Source: Volvox africanus (Eukaryota > Chlorophyta > Chlorophyceae > Chlamydomonadales > Volvocaceae). Taken from it: a stretch of 64,000 nt of DNA. The translations under genes and the position numbers were made by a program. Below the pieces are notes generated by a model, which did no database searches, was not told the origin of the DNA, and was given only the letters and a program-made list of their open reading frames with translations. The stretch is from contig BSDZ01000028.1 of NCBI GenBank assembly GCA_030268105.1, positions 248,001 to 312,000 on the forward strand, in the 5' to 3' direction. Every line of letters begins with the position of its first letter. Positions within the stretch are counted from its first letter, which is position 1. Positions 1 to 13,180 of the stretch are shown here, one piece after another.

Positions 1-1323
1 CGGCGGCGGAGTCGTCGCTGCCGCATCCCGTACACTTCGTGGGCTAACAGAGAAGCTGCCCACTTTGCCGGAGGGCGGCCATATATCGCTGACGCGGGAG
101 ATTCGACATTTACGGCTACGGCTAGTGCCGCTGCGGCTGGCGGCACGTAGGCCCCCCGTCAGGGTTTCGAACGTTTTGGCGGCGACGGCAGGGCAGGGGC
201 CGATGCAGAGTGCTGGGGGCGGGCCGCCTGGCGAGGGTTCAGTACGGCCGGAGAGGCAACGGCCGGAGGGGGAGCAGCAGTCCTACGTTACAGGAAGAGC
301 TACCGATTATATGCAAGTGTACCGAGTGACGCTGCTGACCCCGAAGGGCGCCATGCAGCCTGTCGCCCCCGTCCAGCCCTCCCCTCAATCTACTTATACG
401 AAGGCTCCGAACCCGGCCCCAGCCGTGGCGCAGCCGGCCCCATCATCGCCCTCACTCCAGTTCCAGACTCAGCCCAGGCTTCCCCCTCAGCCTCATCCCC
501 CTCAGCCTCATCCCCATCAAGCCTCATCCCCTCAGCGACAATCCCCGTCCTCGGCGAAGCAAGTCGCCCATGCCACTGCAAGCCATCAACAAAACCCGAA
601 CGCCAACACCGCGATTGGCTCTACTACTAGCAACCTGTCACACATACAGAACCGCTCCCAAAACGATTTGGAAATCGTTGCCTCAGCCCCAGCCTCGGCC
701 ACTGACAATTGCCAGGACCTCAACGTCAGCGTTAGCGTCGGACCTAGGGAAGCGTTGACGTCGGGAGACGGCGATGCGTTACAGTCTGTGACCAGTCCGT
801 TACCTAGCGGCGGCGGAATCTTGGGTGAGGTGGAGGAGGCCAGCGAGACAGTGCTGGTGAACCAGTTCCTCAGCGGCTTCGCGGATTTATCTGATAAACA
901 ATTGGCTGAGCTGTGGGCGGCGCACCCGGAGAGGTCGTTGCTGCAGGACCGGCGGCCAGGCAACATAGTGCAGGTAAGGGAGGGAGGGACTGAGGTGAGA
1001 AAGGGATGAGGAGAAAGGGATGAGGAGAAAGGGGGAGGAGAAAGGGGGAGGAGAAAGGGGGAGGAGAAAGGGAGGGGGAGAAAGGGGGAGGAGAAAGGGG
1101 GAGGAGAAAGGGAGGAGGAGAAAGGGGGAGGAGAAAGGGGGAAGAGAAAGGGGGAGGAGAAAGGGGGAGGAGAAAGGGAGAGGAGAAAACTCGAACTCAT
1201 TTCCCTCTCATACAGGGTTCCAGAGAACCCAACGAAGAACCCCCACTCCCCTCTTCCTCACTCCAGCCTCTGAATCGCACTGTTTGCCGTAACCCGCTCC
1301 GTCAATTAATCATGATGTGGTAG
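1..1323 (+). CDS. 3' part of a P/Q/S-rich protein of unknown function (5' end outside window)
   Basis: An open frame runs from the first bases to 973, where it meets a GTAAGG donor after a CAG codon. The next in-phase acceptor (TACAG, ending 1215) opens an exon 1216-1323 that closes at TAG, so I read two exons, 1-973 and 1216-1323. The protein is rich in Pro, Gln, Ser and Ala, with a run of PQPHP-type repeats around 480-530. The more ordered part is near the end of the first exon (VNQFLSGFADLSDKQLAEL, then a WAAHPERSLL stretch). I recognise no domain. There is also an AG acceptor at 50, so the exon might begin at 51 rather than continue upstream; the frame is open either way. The second exon is supported only by phase and splice signals. 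Confidence 0.5.
1004..1190. repeat. GA-rich minisatellite (GAGGAGAAAGGGGGA-type unit)
   Basis: Roughly fourteen imperfect 12-16 nt purine-only units follow one another inside the intron 974-1215. The long reading frames through it, on both strands, are artefacts of the repeat. Confidence 0.85.
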
Positions 1324-2057
1324 GCACGATGAGATGACGATGTTGGTGGTGCTGCAGCTGCTGATTCTGCTTCTACCTCCCCCTTTTCACCCCCATCCCA
1401 ACCCCCATATCCACAGCTTCGTACGCGGTTAGTCGCTCATACGACTTATGAGGAGGTATTCGGCAGGGACAGCTTCCTTTTCTGACGTTGGAGTGTGCGG
1501 CCATCTGATTTCCAACAGCAAGCTGGGCTGGCTGGGCGGCTGTCTGGCGACCGTGACTTCCTCTTCCTTATAGCGTGCAGCTGAAGCACGGGTGCTGGCC
1601 TTGGCGCTGCCTAGGCCTATGCCCTTGGTGTTGGTGTTACCGCAGGTCTGTGGCGGTCTTGGGGCAGCTTTCCGTACGGGATCAGAAAGCATCACTTGAC
1701 AGTGGGGCGGACTCAGCTCCCACGACGATGTCCGCCGGAGAAGTGAAGTCACCTAGGGGGAGTGAGAGGGGGAGGGAGAGGGGGAGGGAGAGGGGGAGTT
1801 GATCTTTTTGTGCGCGAAGGTCCAATTGCGTTCAAGTCGCGAGTTGAATGGTCTTAGGATGCCTAGGATATCCCCATTCTCTGCGGCTAAGGGCTCGAGC
1901 CATTCGTTCCCGGCATGGCAGTGTGTCAGTAGGGGTGTTTGCGACGGGGTGATGGTGATGGTCGCAGTACGGGTGTTGGCCACATCCGCATGAGTGAGTG
2001 GTGGCTGCGGCCGCGGAGCCATGACTGGAGCGCGGCGAGGATTACGGTGTGGTGCTC

Positions 2058-2100
2058 TCACACACACACACACACACACATACACACGCGCGCACACACA
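2058..2100. repeat. (CA)n microsatellite
   Basis: Near-continuous CA dinucleotides, interrupted by TACACACGCGCG towards the right end. Confidence 0.95.
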
Positions 2101-2612
2101 CAGAGAGCTGCGAAGTTCAGCTGGTTACTCCGTGGTGGCCGGCATACAACCACTGGCAGTTGGAAGTGTTACTGTACGAATGTTAGTGGGTTTCGGTTGT
2201 TCTCGGAGTTTTAGTCTGCGGTCCGACTTTAGGGCTTTCGGGCCGCAGTGGCGATCGCAATCGCATTGGCCTGGAACTGGTGGTGGTAGCTGACAGGCGT
2301 GCAGGTTGGTACTTAGGGCCACCTTGACGTAGTTGCTGCGAGTGCGTCCCTTTATTATCACGGGGCTTCCGGCCATCGCCTAAGCCTCAGTGGGCGACTC
2401 TGCAAAATCCTAGAACCCGCAACCCGCGCTCCATCACCACTCCGCTCCGTAGGCGCCTCTTTCCCCAGATTGTGTACTCTGGCGCCAATGTACGCCACCA
2501 ATACACCAACACGAATGAAAGGTGACAGAATGGTGGTGTGTCATAGTCCAACACCAGCTCGTTACTGAGGTGTGGTGGCCTGATAGCGCCAGCTGGCTTT
2601 ATTGAGGGCGGG

Positions 2613-2618
<6 letters not shown>

Positions 2619-2702
<84 letters not shown>

Positions 2703-2712
2703 GGCAGACAGA
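2619..2712. repeat. (CAGA)n microsatellite
   Basis: More than twenty perfect CAGA tetranucleotides in a row, with one variant (CAGG) near the right end. Confidence 0.97.
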
Positions 2713-5700
2713 GGGGGAGAGAGAGAAAGGCGCAGAGGGGTGGGAGAAGGTGTGTGTGTGTGTGATGCAGGTATTTAACGGAGGCAGCACAGCCGTGCGT
2801 TGGGAGATGTCGGCAGATGGGCGCAGATTGGATCTGATCGGAACAACACAGTGCACTTGCATAAAGTTTAGAGGCCGCTTGTTCGTCGCCTCCATGATGA
2901 CCAGGGGGGCATAGGTTTTTCTTCACTGAGTGCCACACGTGGCTTTAAATATGTGCGCGAAGACCCCCATACGTTCGCACCCTTGACGGTACCCATACAC
3001 CTACGTGAGTGTGTGTATGTGTGAGTATTGCGTTACCTAACTGATGAGTTTAGGTTCTGTGTATTGGTGATGCAGACAGCGAGTTCTGCGGTCTTGCGCC
3101 CTGAGCGAGTGGTTGGTGCCTGTGTGGATGTCGCCAAACACACAACGGAAAATGAGCCCCGAAGCACCATGAAGGGGGACGTCCGGGTTAATAAGCGCGG
3201 TACCTACATTCCCGCGTAGCTGTGGTATATGGCACGCAGAGATCGGGCCTATTGGTACAGGATCAGGATCGGCCGCCAGATGTGATAGGTCGGGCGGTGC
3301 AAATGTCCTATATATGCGAACGGATGGCGCCCCCACGTGGCACTGTGTTGTGGTCCTCCATGTGCCTCCTCCTCGCCTCGGGGCTGAGGGGGTTTAGCCG
3401 TTCTCCGGGACACCTAAGGAGTGATGTGCTTATGATAATGAACTGCAATGACTCGAAGACGGGGGGAGACGTGTGGGGAGGTGAGCGAACACCTGTTTCC
3501 CTGCTCCTAACTTGGTCAGGTGTTGTCAGGTACTGCTCTGTAAGCCTGTCGGTTTGTCGGTTTGTCGGTTTGCCTGCCACTTCTAGTTAGTTTCCCGGTG
3601 GGTCTGCCCGTCTGTCTGTGTGTGTGTCTGTCAATCTCTAAGTTTGCATGCCTGTGTATCTGCCTGCCTATCTGCCTACCTGTCAGTCAGTCAGTCTGTC
3701 TGTCTGTCTGTCAACGCGGTTAGTGGGGAACGGGCGGCTGAACTCTCTTTCCTGTCAGAGAGTTAAGACCCGTGTGTGTGTGTGTATGCAGGCGTATCTT
3801 ATCATCGTAATACTGCTCGTACTTATGTTGCACCTGTTAATTGGCGTCCATCTTCAGGTGTGTGGAGTCCGTGGCAGGAAGAGGGATCTTTGCGGTCCGG
3901 ATTCTCATCTCGGTGTCAAGGGAAAGAGAGAATCCACCCAACGGAGGGGCGACTATGGAGCGTTATGTTTGCCTTAAAACTGCATGCAGTAAACATCACT
4001 ATATAGAGCCGGGCCAATTCCACACGAGTCTTCCATATGCCTCGTGGGGTGCCTGCAAAGAGAGATCGTGGCGTGCCGTCTGGAAGGAGAGGTGTGTCCC
4101 GGTGCTCACGCACGTTCTTCCGCATCGTCCTTTCTTGACAGGCAGCACTCATCTGTGGCTGTGCCGTTCATTTCATTGCGATCATCGTTCTTATATCCCG
4201 TAGCGAAATGGAAGCTAGGAACCCAGGACATGGTGCTGTGAGGATACACGATAGACATGCGTGTGGATGACACGACTTTAGCGATAGCTGATGGACCCTA
4301 AGTATATGCGATGTATGATTGAATGTGTGCTGCTTGGCGGGTTTTGGCCTGCCTAGCCGGTGAGGGGTATAGGGGTTTCACTGTGCGGGAGGAGTGGAAA
4401 TGCACAGAACCAAATGTGACCACATCCCCTCGGGTACCTGCCTACCGGACCTTATCGCCGAGCAGCGTCTGGGGGGGGCTGCAGAGACGGGTGACATGAC
4501 ATTCGTTCGTACAATAGGCGCCCTTAGCACAAAGTATGCTTGGAAGCATGCTATATCATGACATCTTATCCACATGGAGATGATCGGTGGGGGCGAACCT
4601 AAGGCCGGGTGGAGTTCTGAATCTCGGATAATGGACTCCGCGTCCTCTCGCCCCCTGTCATCGCCAATGGTCCTGCAGAAAAAAGGCAGTGAATCCTGGT
4701 GCATGGATGCTTATATATGTGTTTGTGGGTGTGGGTGTATGCATGCTCACTAGATGCCATAGAAGTTGACGCAGGGCAGTCGACGGATGGGCGCTGAAAC
4801 CCGGGAGCACATCGCACCAGCTGTCGCATGACTGTTGCATATAATAGCCGTTATGCATTTTTGAGGCACAGGTTGCAGATTATTTTGTAGATTGCACAAC
4901 CCGGTCTAACGTTAAGCATTCCTTATCTGCGTGCTCAACGCAGCGGCGACGTGGATGGAGATACGGATTCCATACCCTGCTTGACTGGGGCTCTGCGTGG
5001 CAGTGTCGGGGCGGCACACCCAGCACTGCAACATTTGAATGGTACTAGGCACACCTAGGTCGGATGTCGACATCACGAGATGCGTCAATTTGATCATGTG
5101 ACACGAATTTGATGCGAAACAGTTTTCGCATATGTCTTCCTGATATATATTCATATATAGCGTTATTCAACGTCGTATTGGTTGTCCTCACGTCATAGTG
5201 GGCAGCAAGAGACCGTTCAGGTTCGTAAGCACAACACACAGCTGCTGTCATACTTCTCAATAACGCAGTTCGGGTCAACGACACACGCATAACAGCGCTC
5301 CCTGATGACAAACAATACTGGTGGCGTTATATGCATTGCCGTACACTACGCCGCAAACACTACCTCTATCGTTACGAATGATACCCCGCCATTATACAAC
5401 CACCAGCAGCTAGCACGGCGCGGACAAGCTGCCATCAGCACTGCTGGCACCTGGTAATACAGTAAAATACCATATCAGCGCTTGTTGGACCCGTATCATT
5501 GGAAGGACGCATCTGAAGTTTTTAACACCTTGCGCACTAACCCATGTTCCCGGTGACGGGGCTGTTGCCAGGAGTCGCCCGCACAACGCCAAGAAAAAGT
5601 ATGGCACTTGGGGCAGGCATTCTTCTGGCGAGGCCAGCTGGGGGAGGAAACGCCTGTCCGCCAGCCCACCGTTCCACGCCGCTGATCAAAGCAGCCATTC

Positions 5701-6055
5701 CCATCCCATCTGATCCCATCTGGCCCCAGCCTTTGCACACACGCCAATCCACTTGCGGCAGAATTTTGGACATCACACCCGAACCCAGTGGGCCATCCCC
5801 CTGATAGTCACATGCGTGTTATGTCGCCTGCCGTGCCCCTGCTGAATAACCACAGCGGACTAGCACCTACCTAACTAGGATACAAACTGTAAAGTCCTTA
5901 CATTCAACGCCACCTGCCATATTCAGGACGTCCATGTGACGGTCGCTTCGTAAGCTGCTTCCTCGCACGCGTCGGGACGGCCCTGGGCGTGCAAGGAATG
6001 CTTCGCCGCCGCATCGACATCACTGCGTCGCCCTGGGGTAGGACAACATTGGGGC

Positions 6056-6074
6056 AAACCCTAAAACCCTAAAC
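6056..6074. repeat. Short interstitial telomere-like repeat
   Basis: Two adjoining telomere-type units (CCCTAAAA followed by CCCTAAA) lie in an otherwise unremarkable intergenic stretch. CCCTAAAA is the complement of TTTTAGGG, the telomere repeat known from Chlamydomonas. Two units can arise by chance or from healed breaks, so this is only suggestive. Confidence 0.4.
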
Positions 6075-7573
6075 AGGCTGGATTTATTACGCAGTAGCGG
6101 TGTAAAGGCGGCAGCATTCTGAGCTGTTCACAACTTAGTGTATGATATGAAGTGCAAATGAAAGAGACACACGCGCACCAGCAACCATCCAGAATGCACC
6201 GTATAGACACTTAAGGGTTTGAACTAACACACAGTGATCATCATGACAATTCTGTCCTGTCTCGGCCGTGACCATTACCTTCCCCAGATCAGCAACTGGC
6301 TAGCAGCACTAGACAACAGCTACCAGCACCATTGGGGCATGCTGGCATGTGCACTGTGCACAACGGCGGCAACAGCTGGTGCGGCAAGATTCCGCGCGAG
6401 TCCACGGGGCCAGTTGAGTCCGGCTAAATCTCATCCCCTGCCTTCCGCTCTCCGCCCTTCCTGGCTCCGTTTCTGTTTCAGAGCTCTGTACATCTCCATC
6501 ATATCCCATCGCGTACCCAGATGCGACTGGAAGACATTGTGCTGACAAAGGGTGCGAGCAGACCGGAATCCGAGTTCGCACATTACGGGTACACGCGCAT
6601 ATGCCCCAAGAGGAGAAGGCGCGGGCCCGCGGAGAAGGGTTCGGGTAATACTCTATAAAAAGACGCGTCCTAGTCCCCCATCGCCGCAACGAAGACATCT
6701 CCAACCGTAACATCTTCGACGTTTTAGTCTCCGGCACGCGGTTTAGCCACGCTGTGCTGTGCTGCGCTGTGCTTCACTGAAACGAGACCCCTCCCTTTAC
6801 CACGGAGTAGTCCAAGTCGCAGGCCACAGCAAGGGTATACCCTAAACGCAAGCATCTGAGGTTCTCAGCTACATCTCAGTGGCCCGGCCGGCTATATTCC
6901 GTATATCCCGTATACCTGGTTCCGGAGCCTTCAATCGCGCAGTAATAGTCCTCGAACGACCCTTTTAGCACCATTCGAGCTCACATGCCGAGTTTGCTCG
7001 GATCGAATTGACGTCTTCCTAAGAGAACGCCCAAAAGGTCCCGCTACTCGTTTTTCCACAGCGTTACACAGCTCTGTGACTTTAGCAGCCGTGCGAACAA
7101 GCTTCCCGGTCCCGTCTGGGAAACATTTTACTCTTTTGGAGTTGTCCCTAATAAGCATATCCCCGCTGCTATGACGGGCCAAAGCCCCAATACGCGCACT
7201 GGGGTCGTCGTACATATCACACAGACACAGACGCATAGACGCAGACATAGACGCACAGACAGGCACACGAGGATGTTCCACACGGATATATCGGAAAAGC
7301 ACACATATGCACACACGCGCGTTCACAAAGACAACACACTTCACACGTGAAAATTAACCTGCTCCTGCGTCTGTTGCTTAACCTGCTCCTGCTCCTGCAC
7401 AGCTGCAAAAGCTGCACATCGGCCCTTTGGGTCGAAACCCGGTCCCAGCCCTTCCAAACGGTGAGCCGCGCCCGCGCCCTCTGCGGCTCAGTGGTGGCTC
7501 CAATCCCGGCTCCGTCGGCTACGTGGCATTTCTTCGGCCACAGAAAGGGTCCAGGAGTCGCGAAGCCGGTTTC

Positions 7574-9422
7574 TTACACTTCGGTAACGTCAACCTGCAA
7601 TACAGCACAAAACACCGGTCACCGTTTGGATCCGGATGTCAGACCGTCAGTGAGGGACAGATGGACAGACATGCAGGCTCACTCCTTCTCTACAGCAGTT
7701 TATGGCCAGGGTGTGGTGGAGGAAATGAGGACGAGACAATGGATCCACGAGATAAGCGGAGCCGAGGAGAGGTAGACAGGTAGACAGGTAGACAGGTAGG
7801 GAGACGCCGCCCACACGCGTATGGTGATAACTTGAGAAGCACGACATCAACTTATGGCAACCAGGACAACCTCCACCATTTTGTCCCCCCTGCCTTGTAC
7901 ACTTGATCCCGTTGGAGCCAAGACTCCTGTATGTCACATGCACAGCCCAGGATGACCTCCCCCGCACTGATAGAATCCCTTCCTCCTCCTCCTCCTCCTC
8001 ATCCCGCCTTACTCCTCGTCGCCCCTCCACTGCTCCTCGGCCCTGAAAGATCGGCAAGCTTACCTCATACGTCAGCACAAATTGCGACTTGAGCTCCTGC
8101 ATACGTGCCCGGTACTCCTCCAGCAACGCCGCCGCCTCGCCCATCCAGCCTTCCCGGGACGCTGCCAGGCCCTTTAGGTGATCCGCCCGAATAGCTGCCA
8201 GCGCGTCGCGGTGCCGTGCTTCCGCCTCCTCATACTGCCGCCGTAGCTCAGGAATGCCGCGAGAATCATAGTGCCCACCTGCAGCCGCCATGGCCGCCTC
8301 GTGCGCAGCCAAACCCGCAGAGTAGGCCGCCGCCATATGCTGCCGCATGGCCGAGTGGCGGGGGACAAGCGCGCGCAGCGCGCTCTCCGTCGCCTCCAGC
8401 GCCGCGATGTGCTCGTTGCGTAGGTTTGCCGCAGAACGGGTGTAAGCCGCCTGTGCCTCCGCAAGACCCACCTCTCCGGAAGGCAGCACGCGCTCCAGGA
8501 AGGACGCCAACAGGCCGGATAGCTTCGACGCGGCGGAGTTCTGTTGGACCTCTAATTGGCGCCCCAGGCGCTCCGCCTCCGCCATGATCTCATCGTGCGC
8601 GTTGCTGAGGGCGGAGCGCTGCTGGGAGTGCCAAGCCTCCGCCTCCTCCACGCACGAGGCCAGGTGGGCCAGGGAGCTGGACTGGTGCTGCGCCAGGGCG
8701 CCCATGCAGGCGGCGAAGGTCTGCGCCCAAGAGGCGACCTCGTTAATGCGGGACGCCAGGCCCTGCTCGTGCAGAGAACGCGTTCGGCTCATGTACTTTT
8801 CGTGCATGGTCTCCAGGCGGTGGAAGTCCGAGCCGCGAGCGTTGGGATCAGGTGGCGTCGTGACACGTCCCGGCGGCGGCGCCGTGCTTGCAAGCGTCAA
8901 GGTTGAAATACCGTTAGGCGTGGCTGGCGGACGAGTGCTGTAGGTGGCCATGGCCGACGCGGCACCGTTGTCCAGGGTCTTCAGGTACGCGTTGGGATGC
9001 ACATGGCCAAGGGAGTGGCTCTGGGCCTGCTCCTGTGCCGCCGCAGCTGCGGCGGCGGCACTAGCCGCGGCGGCGGCGGCGGCGCCAGACTTTCCGGGCA
9101 GTGGGAACGATGGCACGATGGAGATGGAGGGCACGGGCGGTGACAGCGGCGGCAGTGACGGCGGCTGCAGCGCTGCAGGTTGCGGCACCTCCACTTTGGC
9201 GCCCGCGAAGCGCCGCTGCTGCAGCTCCATGTGTCGCCGGCTGGCCTCCTTGACCATTAGCGAATAATCCTGTCGGAGCTGCAGATGAACGGGTGGGCAT
9301 GTGGGTGTGAACGTGGGTTCCGAGTGTAGGTGTAGATGTAGGTGGGGAGGTCGGGTGGTCCTCCGGGGACAGAGGTTCCCAAACCTCTATAACTCTTTAG
9401 ACTACATTAGATAGATAGATAC

Positions 9423-9514
<92 letters not shown>

Positions 9515-10570
9515 CCAACAAAATATAACGCAGTTGACCAGTTTAAGTGCTTTGCCTTTAATTTGTTACTTTTTATTTTTTTATGACGTTATCAGTATTA
9601 CCAAACAATGTAAAGGCGGATCTCAGTTGAAGTGAAGACTCACAAGAACGAGCCCAAAGGCTAAAACTTTCACGACGTCCTAAAGTTCTGTGCGCCATGG
9701 GACAGCGACAAGGGGGTCGGCGGTGATGGCACTGTGACGCCTTCCATTACATTAATCCGTGAAGGCTAGGTTCACCAACATGGGTTGCGGCATACATCCA
9801 GGCTCCTTTCTAATCGGGGTTAAATCACCCAATGCCTACCTGCGCGATGCGCGCAACGTGGCGGGAAACCATTTCCTCGAGGGCGTTCTGATACTCTTCA
9901 ACCTGCCCGGGATAAGGAGTCGCGACGGGAGCAATCAGGTGACGCATGTTGGTTCCTTGCCGTGAACCCACAGCGCGCATTATAACGCTATCAGATCCTT
10001 ATACCGCATGCAGCTGTGGTGAACGGGAGCAAGCAGGTATGTGTTTGGGCCCCCCCGGCAAGGGGTGTGCCCTAGGTTCCACCATCTAAAACGGTGGGGT
10101 ACAATTCATTGAGAGCTGTTGTCAGGCCGAGGTTTCAAGCGTACCTCGAGTTGGTGCTGCTCCTGCAAAACAGGCAGCTCAGCGAGTGATTTGTCGTGGG
10201 CGGCGTGGTAGTCAATGCTAAATTGTTCTGTTTGGCCGATAAAATGATTACGGTTCTTCCGCAGAGTACTGCACGCGCACGAGCAAATAGATGATTGTCA
10301 GAGTCATTGCCTTCGAAGACACAACCCTCGGCGCAACATAATCTCCACTTGCTTTTCGTGCGAGATTTGAAACTGTGAAAGTCCTGTCAGCGAGGTCTGT
10401 GAGTGCGCGGTTGATGGAGGCCCAGATAGCACACCAGTTCCCAAGCCAGAACGCTTGGGAGCTTGCGCCGATGGCTCCGTACGCAAAGTACTGTTAGGAG
10501 ATGTAGGTTGACTTAATACATTTCGTTCTCCAAACATGGAGGAAGCGGGTCGGTGTAGGACAGGTAACAT
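7574..10570 (-). CDS. Coiled-coil protein of unknown function, about 555 aa
   Basis: Five minus-strand exons join in phase: 10570-10326, 10268-10145, 9902-9840, 9278-8064 and 7594-7574 (ends at TAA). Each has an AG acceptor and a GT donor. The N-terminal exon is Ser/Pro-rich, then exons 2-4 give a long helical, heptad-like run (for example EEYQNALEEMVSRHVARIAQ). A Pro/Ala linker with a polyalanine tract follows (around 9010-9110), then a second long helical region rich in Ala, Glu, Arg and Gln (about 8830-8070). I recognise no named domain; the shape suggests a structural or scaffold coiled coil. The first codon could also be the ATG at 10537. The last exon codes only six residues before the stop, but it follows a strong pyrimidine-rich acceptor and keeps phase 0. 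Exons 1-4 are well supported, exon 5 less so. Confidence 0.65.
9408..9513. repeat. (GATA)n microsatellite
   Basis: About 25 GATA tetranucleotides with one ACAT interruption, in the intron between exons 3 and 4 of the coiled-coil gene. Confidence 0.97.
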
Positions 10571-11445
10571 TCTTCTGCCTTGTTGGAAATTGTTCTATTG
10601 CAAAATAGCGCGCTATAAATCCAAATAATCGATGTATTATTGGCACCTGAGCCTAAGCTACCTGGTGAAGAGATGATGTCTACCCCGAATGTGACAGCCT
10701 CATATAAGGGTCTAAGGCCCATCATCCCCATATGCCCGTACCAGACGCAACCCACATGCAACAACTTGTTCTTCGATCATAGCAAATCACAGTTCCATCA
10801 TGTTACCAAATAATTCCGACACGAAATAGTTATCATCGCCTTGAAGATTACAATGCAATAGACGCCAAACGCACTCAATTTTCATACCCTCAGGGTCGCA
10901 TCGGACATCGTTGAATGCTTAGCATAAGAAATCAATGTTTGTAGTGAAACAGGCCATGTTGTGTCCATCTCTGTCGCACAAGATCACCAACCCTTGGTTT
11001 AGCTGCTAGGTGCATCATATAATTGCATTATCCTTTGGAAGGCATGTACTTTGGAAAATATTGCAATCGGGCATGTCGGGGTCATGTTGTTATCTTGACG
11101 CATCGTTGCCGCTTACCGGTACCCTATTTGTTGCCGTAACCTTAGTTACAGCAGTTTGTATATTGGATAGGGCTTTTGGGATTGTCGAAATGCAAAGAGC
11201 ATAGTGCAAAATGGGCATCGCGGAACCCGTCAATGATCGAATAAAGTATGATGATAAGTTATGTCCCAGGCTGCAAACCGTAACGCAATTGTCAGGAGGA
11301 AAGGAGATGTCCCTGGCCTTCAGCAAGGAGGTCACCTCGGTCAGGTGCACCGTTGTAAGACACTCCGTTGTAAGAAGTATGCAACCAGACCAGAGTGATA
11401 TTTAACATATATATACTGTTTACCTGCATGACATGTGCATGCCTT
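10571..11445. other. Intergenic stretch between the coiled-coil gene and tRNA-Arg
   Basis: No gene seen. It presumably holds the upstream region of the minus-strand coiled-coil gene; no promoter motif could be identified. Confidence 0.5.
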
Positions 11446-11531
11446 GGCCGCGTGGCCCAATGGATAGGGCATCGCCCTCCGGTGAATCTGGGTGCAGGCG
11501 GGGATTGTGGGTTCGAGTCCCACCGTGGTCG
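11446..11531 (+). tRNA. tRNA-Arg(CCG) with a 13-nt intron
   Basis: A full cloverleaf can be drawn. The acceptor stem GGCCGCG pairs with CGTGGTC with G-T wobbles and discriminator G. The D arm is GCCC/GGGC. The anticodon stem TCGCC/GGCGG encloses a loop CTCCGGA with anticodon CCG. The T arm is GTGGG-TTCGAGT-CCCAC. A 13-nt insert (11483-11495) sits between positions 37 and 38, the canonical place for a tRNA intron, leaving a 73-nt mature body. The internal B box GGTTCGAGTCC is intact, and a TTTT pol III terminator lies 3 nt downstream (11534-11537). It would read CGG codons. Confidence 0.93.
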
Positions 11532-13180
11532 ACTTTTAACAAAATTTCAGTTCTTAAATGATATCCTGTTGATCTTCTATGTTTGCCGTTTGATCTCATA
11601 AACCTTCACAACCAAGGGCGCACAATCCACTTCTCCCTCCGCTTGGTGGAGTATTTTCAAACAAAGCGCGTAGGTATTGGGCCTCGCTTTCCTCATCTAG
11701 CATATCTTGTTGTGGCAACGTATTGCAATGGATGGAAGGCATCTTTAAAACAAATGCCTCACACACACGAAATACTCCCCCGGCTGAACTTCCGAATCCC
11801 CACTGGCGTCCCCCAATCCATCCGCCGTATGCGCTGCCATGTAGCCGTTTCACCCGGTGCAGCGGACACAAGACCAAATGGCATACCGGTGGCCGAGGAT
11901 CAATCGGAGGCAGGAACGCATGGGTTTCGCTGCAGTGTTGAGGTTGTTCCAGCTTTCCGACCTGGATAGCAGGTCCCAGAGGGACCCCGTCAAACAAGCT
12001 CGTAACTGTAAACCAATCGACCAGGGACCAAGGACCTGCCCCATCCTTGATCTAATCCGTAATGGAGAGAGCCAATAAACGCGAGGCCTTCAATGCCGGT
12101 GGTTGAGTCTGATAGGGCCTTCTGATGGCAGATGATTAGGCCGAAGAAGCAAAATAACCGAGTACTGTCCGCTCGGCCCATCGCTCGTACAGATAGTGGG
12201 TAGCACAGAAGACGGGAGCCTACTGCTACAATTCCACTTACCTAATATGCAAACTGAGCCGGAAATGCGTCCGAAAAAAGAAACGCTGTCCGTCCTTCCC
12301 CAAACCGAAAGGGCCTTGGAAACATGCAACTAAACGTGATAACCATTACCTTTTCCCATTAGCCTATCTTACACGGTTGTACCTGTCGCCTTCCAGACAG
12401 AAATGGCAAGCGAGAGTACCCTGCGTTCGGCCTTCCGCTCTAACGTAATAATATATTTTTCAAAAACGAAAGAATGTGACAGCCACAAATGCCGTGTCCT
12501 CGCCGCTAGAAGGACACTCCAAAAACTTTGTTCCGGAGATATGCAAACATATTACCGCAACATAAGGTTTAGCATGCGGCTGCATGCTAAACCGCGCACT
12601 GCAAGTTGCGATAGCAAAACTCCAGCCCAATCCCTCCACCTGCGCTTGCCCTCCGTACCCTATCCGCGATATGGCAGCCTGGTGCAACCGATTGCAAGGC
12701 AGATCGCGATCGAGACACTGGGCAACTGCCACAGAGTTCGGCCCAAAGCCGCAAACCCTAAGATTCCATGCTCAGTCTTTATGCGTTCATCCATAAGTAC
12801 TCCTGCCGCTTCAAGCGCGCCTCTTCTCATAAGCCCTAACTTCCTAATCAAGACAAGCTGACATGCAATTCAATTCTTCCTCATATGTCAGGCCGCAAAA
12901 GGCCAGCATTACCTACTATATGAGGTACCACGTACTCCGAAAATATCCGGTTTCGTTGTTGAGGGGTTCCTATGGGCAAACACGCACGTGCACACACAAA
13001 AGCAGACACCAGGGCACACATAACCCAAGATGCAGCTCAATCCCTCATAATATTCCCACCCTACAAACTAACTTCATTACAAGGATCCTGACAGTCCATC
13101 CCGCTCCAGCGCCATTCTTCAACGTCTTCCTATGCTTCGCTCGTCCCCGGCCGCTGAAAGCGACGAAAAATAGTTTTTCG
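11532..13180. other. Intergenic stretch, no supported gene
   Basis: Several frames of 60-150 codons exist on both strands, but none has recognisable protein features or a coherent exon chain. Confidence 0.5.

Larger units (their letters stand above)
1324..7573. other. Gene-poor stretch with microsatellites; no supported gene
   Basis: No exon chain with consistent splice signals and recognisable protein could be assembled on either strand. Simple repeats include purine-rich triplets of units at 1758-1800, (CA)n at 2058-2100, (CAGA)n at 2619-2712, and TGTCGGTTT/TGTCTG-type runs at 3536-3715. An open minus-strand frame at 6931-7220 has fairly protein-like composition but no good acceptor or homology I recognise. 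Confidence 0.6.

Noticed and set aside
586..1200. Long minus-strand frame of Ser/Pro/Phe repeats
   Set aside because: It is the antisense reading of a GA-rich minisatellite and of the plus-strand exon; no start context or domain.
2387..2938. Minus-strand frames with long CLSV repeats
   Set aside because: They arise from the (CAGA)n microsatellite.
6931..7344. 137-codon minus-strand frame with fairly natural composition
   Set aside because: No acceptor or donor links it to a neighbour, no domain recognised; it was tested as a 3' exon of the coiled-coil gene, but the short exon at 7594-7574 fits phase and splice signals better.
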